Assembly (NCBI RefSeq): GCF_002934365.1
Contig: NZ_PTIY01000003.1
Span: 62,001 to 126,000, forward strand
Direction: 5' to 3'
DNA: 64,000 nucleotides
Source: Methylobacter tundripaludum
GTDB lineage: Bacteria > Pseudomonadota > Gammaproteobacteria > Methylococcales > Methylomonadaceae
In this document: piece after piece, positions 57,439 to 64,000 of the stretch
Position numbering within the stretch: the stretch's first letter is position 1
Layout: each line of letters begins with the position of its first letter
Notes under the pieces: model-generated
Databases searched by the model: none
Told to the model about the DNA's origin: nothing
Seen by the model: only the letters and a program-made list of their open reading frames with translations
Made by a program: the position numbers and the translations under genes

Positions 57439-58017
57439 TTATTTCAGCGCGTTAAGCACACACATTTCGGCCAATGCTACCAGCCAGGATGCAAGATCAG
57501 GCGGTGTGTGCTCGCGCTCGGCCTTGCTTATTTCCGGCCGCTTCCCATTTCCTGCCCTTCCCACATCGCCGATTACATGCGTTGGGTAGTCCAAGCGCAT
57601 TGGCATGTTCGGGATGTTTTTTGGTTCACAGCCGACAATATAAAGCCGCGTTTTTTTCTCCGCACGGTGTCCCCACCAATGCTGGTTTATCGGGAGCGTC
57701 CAGCCGCCAAAATTGTCGCGCTTACCTGGCTCTGGTAATCCCAGCGTCGGCCACAACTTTGACCCCGCCGGATGCTCAAGCACTCCGCCAAACGCTCTAA
57801 TTTGCTCAATAGCCCAAATCGCAAGCTCTTTTTCGCCAGGGCGTGGTTTTGCAAACATTGCAAAGTTTCCCCACGCCCGGCATGGAGGGTGTGCAATTAC
57901 TGGATTACCGCCTGGCCATCGTAGTGCATCGCGCTCCGCGTCCCACACATCGCAACCGTCCAGCATTTTGTAGTTGCTGTCTGATCTGGCAAAAAGTACA
58001 GATACTGTCATCATCAA
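57439..58017 (-). CDS. Phage protein with cytosine-methyltransferase-like PPC motif
   Basis: A 192-residue protein. ALRWPGGNPVIAHPPCRAWG carries a PPC motif as in motif IV of DNA cytosine methyltransferases, followed by FAKPRPGEKELAIWAIEQIR and GGVLEHPAGSKLWPTLGLP. Homologous small phage proteins are common and are often annotated as DNA methyltransferase-like or hypothetical. The SAM-binding FxGxG motif is not evident, so enzymatic activity is uncertain. Convergent with nothing; it reads toward the 57,239 gene. Confidence 0.65.
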   Translation of the reverse strand: MMMTVSVLFARSDSNYKMLDGCDVWDAERDALRWPGGNPVIAHPPCRAWGNFAMFAKPRPGEKELAIWAIEQIRAFGGVLEHPAGSKLWPTLGLPEPGKRDNFGGWTLPINQHWWGHRAEKKTRLYIVGCEPKNIPNMPMRLDYPTHVIGDVGRAGNGKRPEISKAEREHTPPDLASWLVALAEMCVLNALK

Positions 58018-58133
58018 AGCCTAACTAATCGGTCAAGGCGAACCGCCGCCCTAAGCGCGGTTCGCAGGTTGGTGTTTTTCAAAGTTATTCGTGCTTGTTG
58101 GCGTCCTTTAGCGGCGGTCGCCTGAACATGGCG

Positions 58134-58325
58134 TTATACATAAATTTCCTTAACTGCCTGTCCGTTGTACTGCTCTTGGTCGTAGACCATAATCCATTTT
58201 CCAATCCTTCTGTCTCGCTCTAGTTTTTGCAATAACTCTTTCGCCGCAGCATGTATTTGCTCCTCTGCGCCAGAGTAAATTATGCAAAAATCTCCCGCCC
58301 CGTTGCACCTACTGTTTACCCGCAA
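58134..58325 (-). CDS. Small phage protein, 63 aa
   Basis: A 63-codon frame with a good protein pattern (DFCIIYSGAEEQIHAAAKEL, DRRIGKWIMVYDQEQYNGQ) but a TTG start preceded closely by AAAGGA. It lies between integrase and the methyltransferase-like gene. Family unknown; start uncertain. Confidence 0.45.
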   Translation of the reverse strand: MRVNSRCNGAGDFCIIYSGAEEQIHAAAKELLQKLERDRRIGKWIMVYDQEQYNGQAVKEIYV

Positions 58326-58412
58326 GTCCTTTTGTTGCCCGTATCTTCGTAAGTTAATATTGCTCGCATTAATGTATAACTCTTAGTTCAAGTGCGACAA
58401 GCCGCCACAGCG

Positions 58413-59435
58413 CTAAGCTATCAAATTTTCAGGACGCAAATTAGTATATCGTTTTAGCTCTGTCCAGCTCTGATGAAGGCTAACCAATTGCACCTGCTCA
58501 ATTTGTAGCCCCGACTCAAACAAACGACTAACTCCCTCGTGGCGCAAATCATGGAAATGCAGATCATGTATTTCCAGCATCTCGCAGGCGTCAGCAAAGT
58601 AGCTGCAAATTGTTTTTGAGTTGTATGGGAAAATCCGCTCGTCTACCTTAGGCTGCTTTTGAACAATTTTCCAGGCTGATTGCGTATATTTGAACCGCTT
58701 ATTGTTCCCCTTCTTTTTTTTGGGATGCTTGAGATCTCTGACCATGCCAGTCGCCTTTTGATCATTATTGTCAGACCATAACAGCCTGCAAGCCTCGTTC
58801 GCCCGCCGAGTTGAGTAGATTGCAAACCACATTATGCGCAGCATGGGTATAGTCCCCTCTCGTTTTGCAAAATAGCGTGATAATCGCCACAATTCAAGCG
58901 AAGTTGGCCGGCGCTCTCTTCTGTTTGACTTTGCTATCAACTTTTCCCTTTTTAGCGCGATTGTGGCATCATCAAACACATCCATACTGTAGTCGTGTCC
59001 GTCAACATCTCGCATAGTGCGCATGATGACGCGTAGCCAAATCACATCATTCTGCACCGTTTGCGGCTGCGCCACTTTATTGCGCTCAATGCAGTGATTC
59101 ATTAGGTGTGATACCTTCAGTTTATAGGCGTCGATATTTGCTATGTCGTAGTTTGTCAGTCGTTTGATGTCAGCCTGTTTGCTGCGCCCATAATTATCGA
59201 CAAACCGTTCGATATACTGGCTGATAAGATCTTTAATCAAAACCGACTTTTGTTCGCCATAAACCTCAATCTCCTGCAATTCCAGTTCGCGCTTTGCCCC
59301 CCAAGCTTTAGCAAGTGCATGCCTGTCAAACGTCCTGCTTTCTTGGTGTACAATTACACCTTTTCTTTTAATGCGTATGTCGGCCCGGTAGGCAATCGTG
59401 CCGTCGCTGCGCTTCCGCTTAGTAATGCTCGCCAT
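58413..59435 (-). CDS. int: Tyrosine recombinase, phage integrase for dusA
   Basis: A 340-residue integrase. The N-terminal arm-binding part starts MASITKRKRSDGTIAYRADI, the core-binding SAM-like domain lies at about 75-165, and the catalytic domain shows the first Arg in FAIYSTRRANEACRLLW, the box II HDLRHEGVSR, a late His in LHQSW and the nucleophile Tyr in KRYTNL. ATG 59435 is the last possible before MASI; the frame upstream runs over attR and is not supported. Its start codon lies inside a 10-bp inverted repeat. Gene orientation is leftward, next to attR. Confidence 0.92.
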   Translation of the reverse strand: MASITKRKRSDGTIAYRADIRIKRKGVIVHQESRTFDRHALAKAWGAKRELELQEIEVYGEQKSVLIKDLISQYIERFVDNYGRSKQADIKRLTNYDIANIDAYKLKVSHLMNHCIERNKVAQPQTVQNDVIWLRVIMRTMRDVDGHDYSMDVFDDATIALKREKLIAKSNRRERRPTSLELWRLSRYFAKREGTIPMLRIMWFAIYSTRRANEACRLLWSDNNDQKATGMVRDLKHPKKKKGNNKRFKYTQSAWKIVQKQPKVDERIFPYNSKTICSYFADACEMLEIHDLHFHDLRHEGVSRLFESGLQIEQVQLVSLHQSWTELKRYTNLRPENLIA

Positions 59436-59464
59436 AGTCCTACACCAAAATTGAGTAGGACTAT
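59434..59464. promoter_or_regulatory. Inverted repeat over the integrase start
   Basis: ATAGTCCTAC (59434-59443) and GTAGGACTAT (59455-59464) are exact complements around 11 bases. The left arm overlaps the integrase ATG. It could be an operator for autoregulation by the integrase or an RNA hairpin that hides the start. It contains GTAGGA, as do the candidate arm sites at both phage ends. Confidence 0.55.
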
Positions 59465-59506
59465 CGTAGCACCGGCAGAGCAAAAATAGCAAAAAATAGA
59501 GATATA

Positions 59507-60541
59507 ATGACCGACAATAAAAATATAAAAGCATCATACAAACCAGCCGTAAGTAGGCAATCAGTAGGTATTCCGCCTGCTCGGAGGTTATGCATTGCCC
59601 CAATGCTCGACTGGACCGACAGGCACTGCCGTTATTTTCATCGGCTGATTTCACAACACGCGTTTTTGTATACCGAAATGGTGACTACCGGCGCGCTGAT
59701 TCACGGCGACCACCGCCGTTTTTTGCAATTTAATGCCGCTGAGAATCCGGTGGCGTTCCAATTGGGCGGCAGCAATCCCCGGGAATTAGCCGTTTGCGCC
59801 AAGATGGCAGAAGATTACGGCTATGACGAGGTCAACCTGAATGTCGGCTGCCCCAGCGACCGGGTGCAGAACGGCCGTTTTGGCGCTTGCCTGATGGCGG
59901 AACCGGAGCTGGTCGCCGAATGCGTTGCCGCAATGAGCCGGGCGGTGTCGATTCCGGTCACGGTCAAGTCGAGAATCGGCATCGATGAGCGCGATTCTTA
60001 TGAAGAACTGGTGCAGTTTGTATCGACGGTTGCCGTCGCCGGCTGCGAAACCTTTATCATCCATGCCAGAAAGGCGTGGCTGAGCGGCCTCTCGCCGAAA
60101 CAAAACCGCGATGTTCCGCCGTTGCGCTACGATATGGTTTACCAAATAAAACAGGACTTTCCGCAGCTGGAAATCATCCTGAACGGCGGCATCACGACTT
60201 TGGAGCAGGCCGAAGCTGTTTTGCAGCATGTTGATGGCGTCATGGTCGGCAGGGAGGCCTATCACAACCCTTATATATTGGCCGATGTGGACCGGCGCTT
60301 TTATGGCGAGACCCAAGAGCCGCGGTCGCGGGAAATGATTATGGAGCTGTTAATCCCTTATATTCGGCAGCAGCTTGAGCTTAACGACGGCGTCCGCTTA
60401 AACAGCATCACCCGGCATATTTTAGGACTTTTTCATGGCGAGCCGGGCGCCAGGGGCTGGCGCAGGCATCTTAGCGAAAATGTCTGCAAACCCGGCGCGG
60501 ACATCAATGTGGTTTTGGAAGCACTACCTGCTCGGATATAG
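59507..60541 (+). CDS. dusA: tRNA-dihydrouridine(20/20a) synthase, with phage-derived 5' end
   Basis: A 344-residue FMN enzyme reducing U20/U20a in t[23 protein letters not shown] opens the TIM barrel, [20 protein letters not shown] and [20 protein letters not shown] follow, and GACLM holds the catalytic Cys. [10 protein letters not shown] and [12 protein letters not shown] are the flavin phosphate-binding end. The first about 28 residues ([20 protein letters not shown]) come from the phage side of attR and replace the host start left at 19,945. TATAAT overlaps the ATG, and a weak AGAGAT is the only ribosome site, so expression level may have changed. Confidence 0.92.
   Translation: MTDNKNIKASYKPAVSRQSVGIPPARRLCIAPMLDWTDRHCRYFHRLISQHAFLYTEMVTTGALIHGDHRRFLQFNAAENPVAFQLGGSNPRELAVCAKMAEDYGYDEVNLNVGCPSDRVQNGRFGACLMAEPELVAECVAAMSRAVSIPVTVKSRIGIDERDSYEELVQFVSTVAVAGCETFIIHARKAWLSGLSPKQNRDVPPLRYDMVYQIKQDFPQLEIILNGGITTLEQAEAVLQHVDGVMVGREAYHNPYILADVDRRFYGETQEPRSREMIMELLIPYIRQQLELNDGVRLNSITRHILGLFHGEPGARGWRRHLSENVCKPGADINVVLEALPARI
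59553..59568 (+). promoter_or_regulatory. Candidate integrase arm-type sites, right end
   Basis: GTAGG at 59553-59557 and 59564-59568, 11 bases apart and about 40 bp inside the attR core, the same spacing as the pair at the left end (20072 and 20083). They fall within the new dusA coding sequence. Inference from symmetry; the pentamer is short. Confidence 0.35.
59591..59618. other. attR
   Basis: TGCATTGCCCCAATGCTCGA then CTGGACCG, matching attL at 19990-20017 with an identical ATGCTCGA block at 59603-59610. Lies in the CIAPMLDW codons of dusA. The phage attP half keeps the reading frame and even the amino acids, so dusA stays intact after insertion. Confidence 0.8.
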
Positions 60542-60600
60542 GTAAAGAGCGGGAGCTTTGCCTACAGGGATGTAGGTAAGGAGCGTGAGCAGGGAGCGGA
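60539..60600. repeat. Short direct and inverted repeats between dusA and folE
   Basis: TAGGTAAAGAGCGGGAGC (60539-60556) recurs as TAGGTAAGGAGCGTGAGC (60573-60590), with CCTAC-AGGGAT-GTAGG forming a small hairpin between them. It looks like another dispersed host repeat family. No gene in the gap. Confidence 0.4.
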
Positions 60601-60665
60601 AGCTTTAAAATTCACAACGCCATACTGTATACTGACCGACTATTTTTATAACTGAGATTGAAACA

Positions 60666-61208
60666 ATGGAACAGCATTTTGCCAAGATTATCGAAGCGGT
60701 CGGTGAAGATTTAAATCGCGAGGGCCTGCTCGATACGCCAAAACGTGCGGCCAAGGCTTTCAAATTTTTAAACAACGGCTACGAAAAAACGCTGGAAGAA
60801 GTGCTTAACGGCGCCATCTTTAGCGCCGACACCGAGGACATGGTTATTGTGAAGGATATTGAGCTGTATTCCTTATGCGAACACCATTTGCTGCCGTTTA
60901 TCGGCAAATGCCATGTGGGTTATTTGCCGAAAGGCAAAGTGATGGGCCTGTCCAAAGTGGCTCGCGTTATCGATATGTACGCACGCCGCCTGCAAATCCA
61001 GGAAAAACTGACCAAGCAAATCGCGGACGCGATTGAATTGGCAACCGGCGCCCGAGGCGTGGCCGTGGTTATCGAGGCCAAGCATTTGTGTATGATGATG
61101 CGCGGCGTCGAAAAGCAAAATTCGGTGATGACCACGTCAGTCATGACCGGCGTGTTCCGCAAAGAAATCAGCACCCGCTCGGAATTTTTAAATTTGATCA
61201 ACCGATAG
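60666..61208 (+). CDS. folE: GTP cyclohydrolase I
   Basis: A 180-residue enzyme converting GTP to dihydroneopterin triphosphate, the first step of folate and pterin synthesis. [19 protein letters not shown], the zinc-binding [18 protein letters not shown] and [19 protein letters not shown] are diagnostic. Full length. It shares a short gap with hemH and probably a transcript. Confidence 0.95.
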   Translation: MEQHFAKIIEAVGEDLNREGLLDTPKRAAKAFKFLNNGYEKTLEEVLNGAIFSADTEDMVIVKDIELYSLCEHHLLPFIGKCHVGYLPKGKVMGLSKVARVIDMYARRLQIQEKLTKQIADAIELATGARGVAVVIEAKHLCMMMRGVEKQNSVMTTSVMTGVFRKEISTRSEFLNLINR

Positions 61209-61238
61209 GTCTGACCTGTGGCGAACGAGGTCGAACTG

Positions 61239-62207
61239 ATGACGACGAAAAAGACCGGTGTATTACTGGCGAATCTGGGTTCGCCTACCGCACCGACAAC
61301 GTCGGCGGTCAGGCGGTTTCTTAAGGAATTTCTTTGGGACCCGCGCGTCGTCAACCTGCCGCGGCCATTATGGTGGGTGATACTGCATTTTTTTGTGCTG
61401 CCCTTTCGCCCCCGCAAATCGGCCTCAGCCTACCGCAATATCTGGCATGAGAAAGGCTCTCCGTTAATTTTCCTGACCCTGCAATTGACCGAACGGGTTG
61501 CGGATAGGTTGCATGCCAGAGGCGTCACTACCCGGCATGTAATGCGCTACGGCGAACCTTCGATAGCGACGCAGTTAAAAGCCTTCAAAACGGCGGGCGT
61601 CGATAACTTAATCATCCTGCCGCTGTATCCGCAGTATTCCTCAACCACCACCGCGTCCATCTATGACGACATGGTTAAGGAACTGAATACCTGGAAACAT
61701 CTGCCCCACATTCACTTCATCAGCGATTATCACCAGCACAGCCACTATATCGCCGCAGTCGCCGAATCGATCAAGCAGAGCTGGCGGGAACACGGCAAAA
61801 ACGAGCTGTTATTGATGTCCTTTCACGGCTTGCCCGAGCAGCTGACAAAATGGGGCGACCCTTATTTTCACCAATGCCATAAAACCGCGGCCCTGATTGC
61901 CGAAAAATTGGGTATTGGTGAGAAAGAATGGATGATTGTGTTCCAATCGCGCTTCGGCAAGGCGGAATGGCTGAAACCTTATTGCGTGGACACCTTAAAG
62001 GAGCTTCCGGGCCGCGGCATTAAAAAGGTGGATGTCGTTTGTCCTGGGTTTGCGGTGGATTGCCTGGAAACGCTGGAAGAAATAGCGATGGAGAACAAGG
62101 CTATTTTTATGGAGTCCGGCGGTGAAGAATATCGCTATATAGCCGCATTGAATGATTCGGAAATTCATGTTGATGCTATAGTTAATCTGCTTGAACAGAA
62201 GCTTTAA
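61239..62207 (+). CDS. hemH: Ferrochelatase
   Basis: About 322 residues; inserts ferrous iron into protoporphyrin IX as the last step of haem synthesis. GVLLANLGSPTAPTTSAVRR at the start, YPQYSSTTTASIYDD, LMSFHGLPEQLTKWGDPYFH with the metal-ligand His, and VVCPGFAVDCLETLEEIAME with the catalytic Glu region. ATG 61239 is preferred over GTG 61218 because GAGGTC lies at good distance. Follows folE. Confidence 0.93.
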   Translation: MTTKKTGVLLANLGSPTAPTTSAVRRFLKEFLWDPRVVNLPRPLWWVILHFFVLPFRPRKSASAYRNIWHEKGSPLIFLTLQLTERVADRLHARGVTTRHVMRYGEPSIATQLKAFKTAGVDNLIILPLYPQYSSTTTASIYDDMVKELNTWKHLPHIHFISDYHQHSHYIAAVAESIKQSWREHGKNELLLMSFHGLPEQLTKWGDPYFHQCHKTAALIAEKLGIGEKEWMIVFQSRFGKAEWLKPYCVDTLKELPGRGIKKVDVVCPGFAVDCLETLEEIAMENKAIFMESGGEEYRYIAALNDSEIHVDAIVNLLEQKL

Positions 62208-62219
62208 TTTTAGACATTG

Positions 62220-62291
62220 CACCACGAAGGCACGAAGAACACGAAGTTTTTATGTTGGCTTTTTCTTCGTGCCCTTCGTGTCTTCGTGGTG
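62220..62291. repeat. Hairpin repeat of the CACCACGAAGG type
   Basis: CACCACGAAGGCACGAAG and the inverted CTTCGTG-CCCTTCGTG-TCTTCGTGGTG flank about 25 bases with a T-rich loop. Same design as 19690-19774. It lies just after hemH and may double as a transcript end. Confidence 0.6.
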
Positions 62292-62365
62292 AATCAATCT
62301 GTTGACATTTATTGATTGAATATACGCACTTTTGGTGTTGCAAACGGCGGACAAAGGCTAATCAG

Positions 62366-63961
62366 ATGAAACAAACACTATTACAAAGCTGGCAAGACAG
62401 CAGCTGGCCGACCATCAAATCCAGCAAACCGCTGGAAACCGGTGACGGCGTTATCGACCAGCGAACCTTCAACACCATTGAAGTTGATGAACTGTTCGAC
62501 GCCGTCAATCACGCCTCGACGATTGCCGGGCAAGCGGTGTTATACCGTTCTTTAGCCCAGCCGATGAATGAGTTGGACCAGATCAAGGCCAAACAGCAAG
62601 CCGTTGAAGAACTGCGCAATAATCCGGCGCTAAAAGAGCGGCTTGAACAAATCATCCAATACGCTGTACCCGATGAAAAAAACTTCTATTTGCTGTTGTT
62701 CGGCGAATTCCTAGGTACGTTCGGCACCGCCAGGGAAGAGCATGAAATCGAGGGCTACGGCTATCTGCAATATAAACGGGGTGTCCGTTTTATGCTGGAA
62801 CTGGTCGATCAGGTTCAATCTGCCGAAGCCCCGCAAAGCGACTACCTGAAAGGCCTTTTCGACAAAATCAAAGCCTTCGCAGAGTCGCGGCCCTATTCGC
62901 TGATGCAGGGACCTGTTTACATCACTGAAAACGATATTCAATGCAAGGAACAACGGAAAGGTTCGTTTTCGCCTGCGGTTATTTTCAAGCCCCGGCTGTT
63001 CAAACCGCTGCTGATCAGCCTGTTTTTCGGAGCCGTCTGGGCGCTGGCGCATTTTTTCCCGACCGACATGTTCCAGGTTTCGGTTGAGGCGATCCCGACC
63101 GCAAGTATTTTCTTTGTGCCTTTCTTGCTGGTCTATTACCCGATCGTCGGCGGCTTCGACCGCGACAGCTGCATTATTCCGCTGAGAAACGAGTTCAAGA
63201 GTTCCCCTGCTGTTGGCGAAACCTTGGATGCGCTGGGCCGGCTCGACGAATTGCTGTCGTTTATCAAATTCGCCGATGCGTTCGGCGGCAGCAAGGTGTT
63301 GCCGGAACTGGTCGATGCGCCGCATCACCGGATAAACCTTGAAGATGCCAGAAACCCGGTTTTGGGCAAACAAAACCCGGATTATGTCGGCAACGACTTC
63401 GTACTGGAAGACGACAAACTGGTGCTGGTCACAGGCCCCAACAGCGGGGGCAAGACGGCTTTTTGCAAAACCGTCACCCAAATCCAGCTGCTCGCGCAAA
63501 TCGGCTGCTATGTTCCGGCCAAATCGGCAACGCTGACCGTCGCCGACCGGATTTTTTATCAGGCCCCCGACATCAGCCATCTGGATGACGGCGAAGGCCG
63601 CTTCGGCACCGAATTGAAACGCACCAAAGATATTTTCCTGGCCGCAAGCCCGAAAAGCCTGGTGGTGCTGGACGAATTATCCGAAGGCACGACCTTCGAG
63701 GAAAAAATGGAATCGTCGTCGAATGTGCTGAACGGCTTTTACCGGAAAGGCAACAGCACCATTTTAATCACCCACAACCATCAACTGGTCGATCATTTTG
63801 TCGCTCAGCGCATAGGCCTGCCGAGACAGGTCGAGTTTGCCGACGACGCGCCGACTTACAAACTGGTTCCGGGCATTTCGCGGGTCAGCCATGCCGACCG
63901 CGTGGCGAAAAAAATCGGTTTTTCCAAAGAAGACATCGACAACTATCTGGCGGATTCATAA
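62366..63961 (+). CDS. Membrane-anchored MutS-like ATPase
   Basis: A 531-residue protein with a MutS core (clamp/lever) and ATPase domains but no mismatch-binding domain I. LYRSLAQPMNELDQIKAKQQ is the lever-domain start, GPNSGGKTAFCKTVTQIQLL the Walker A (about residue 356), LVVLDELSEGTTFEE the Walker B, and STILITHNHQLVD the downstream loop. Two hydrophobic helices (PLLISLFFGAVWALAHFFP, ASIFFVPFLLVYYPIVGGF) interrupt the core at about 212-262. This is a MutS-family protein of unknown role, probably at the membrane. The stop overlaps the next start (TAATG). Confidence 0.82.
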   Translation: MKQTLLQSWQDSSWPTIKSSKPLETGDGVIDQRTFNTIEVDELFDAVNHASTIAGQAVLYRSLAQPMNELDQIKAKQQAVEELRNNPALKERLEQIIQYAVPDEKNFYLLLFGEFLGTFGTAREEHEIEGYGYLQYKRGVRFMLELVDQVQSAEAPQSDYLKGLFDKIKAFAESRPYSLMQGPVYITENDIQCKEQRKGSFSPAVIFKPRLFKPLLISLFFGAVWALAHFFPTDMFQVSVEAIPTASIFFVPFLLVYYPIVGGFDRDSCIIPLRNEFKSSPAVGETLDALGRLDELLSFIKFADAFGGSKVLPELVDAPHHRINLEDARNPVLGKQNPDYVGNDFVLEDDKLVLVTGPNSGGKTAFCKTVTQIQLLAQIGCYVPAKSATLTVADRIFYQAPDISHLDDGEGRFGTELKRTKDIFLAASPKSLVVLDELSEGTTFEEKMESSSNVLNGFYRKGNSTILITHNHQLVDHFVAQRIGLPRQVEFADDAPTYKLVPGISRVSHADRVAKKIGFSKEDIDNYLADS

Positions 63962-64000
63962 TGAAAATAGGCACCGCATTATCAAACGGCGCAACCAAAG
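63961..64000 (+). CDS. purT: Start of formate-dependent phosphoribosylglycinamide formyltransferase (runs off window)
   Basis: Only 13 codons are visible: MKIGTALSNGATK. E. coli PurT begins with a [20 protein letters not shown] segment, and the GTALSNGATK order fits that start. The ATG overlaps the stop of the MutS-like gene. The call rests on ten residues, so it is provisional. Confidence 0.5.
   Translation, partial: MKIGTALSNGATK

Larger units (their letters stand above)
20002..59610. mobile_element. Temperate phage, lambda-type head and P2-type contractile tail, integrated in dusA
   Basis: The element is bounded by imperfect att repeats in dusA and has the integrase at its right end. It carries a full set of phage modules: early left operon, immunity region with repressor and Cro, replication gene with iteron-like origin, packaging, head, lysis, baseplate, tail and late terminator. 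No head or tail gene is visibly broken, so it may be inducible. Size is about 39.6 kb. The head genes resemble lambda-like siphophages and the tail genes the P2/contractile system, a mosaic seen in several proteobacterial temperate myophages. Confidence 0.93.

Noticed and set aside
59436-59654. 73-residue N-terminal extension of the integrase
   Set aside because: It would read through attR and the inverted repeat and is Tyr/Leu/Cys-rich; the core integrase starts MASITKRK at 59435.
1-64000. tRNA or rRNA genes
   Set aside because: No cloverleaf with a T-loop GTTCGA and matching acceptor stem was recognised by eye; a tRNAscan-SE run would be needed to exclude one.

Overview
The window looks like chromosome of a gammaproteobacterium, most likely a methanotroph of the order Methylococcales. 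That assignment is inference from the general look of the core proteins, the gene order glyQ-glyS-gmhB-plsC and the dispersed small palindromic repeats; no methane-oxidation gene is present to prove it. Host genes occupy about 1-19,990 and 59,610-64,000. Between them lies one apparently complete temperate phage of about 39.6 kb, inserted in the 5' end of dusA.

Left host flank: the 5' end of glpD and ugpQ (glycerol phosphate use), a Tat-exported metallophosphoesterase, an antitoxin whose ParE/RelE-type toxin is cut to 28 codons, a glutathione S-transferase, and an efflux locus. In that locus emrAB and a TetR-tolC-ybhGFSR-like operon diverge around a perfect palindromic operator. Then come a ferritin-like protein, glyQS, a frameshifted gmhB, plsC, a lipoprotein and a YchJ-like SEC-C protein, followed by the decapitated original start of dusA.

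Prophage: the left arm (20,088-24,935, minus strand) is an early operon with a PrtN-family protein, a truncated PAPS-reductase-like protein, an M15 peptidase and a DUF2303 protein. It contains a gene-free stretch of about 575 nt that is dense in hairpins and bounded by terminator-like hairpins. The immunity region (25,020-27,273) holds a repressor, a Cro-like protein, three genes behind the repressor, and mirror-image PL and PR promoters with shared TAACAA-n-TTGTTA operators. Rightward early genes lead to a TOPRIM primase-helicase, directly followed by an array of twelve 9-bp iteron-like repeats in two opposed sets of six. The late region combines a lambda-type head (GpA terminase, gpW, portal, fused protease/capsid) with a P2-type contractile tail (V, PAAR, W, J, I, fibre, sheath FI, tube FII, E/E', T, U, X, D). 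A strong terminator follows, then small minus-strand genes and the tyrosine integrase.

Right host flank: the phage supplies a new 5' end to dusA, followed by folE, hemH, a membrane-anchored MutS-like ATPase and the first codons of purT.

The strongest candidates for something not covered by ordinary annotation are the structured-RNA candidate at 24,066-24,662, the opposed iteron array at 32,011-32,257, the structured leader at 35,635-35,816, and accessory genes placed against the local direction of transcription (DUF2026 at 27,341; a small membrane protein at 51,752).
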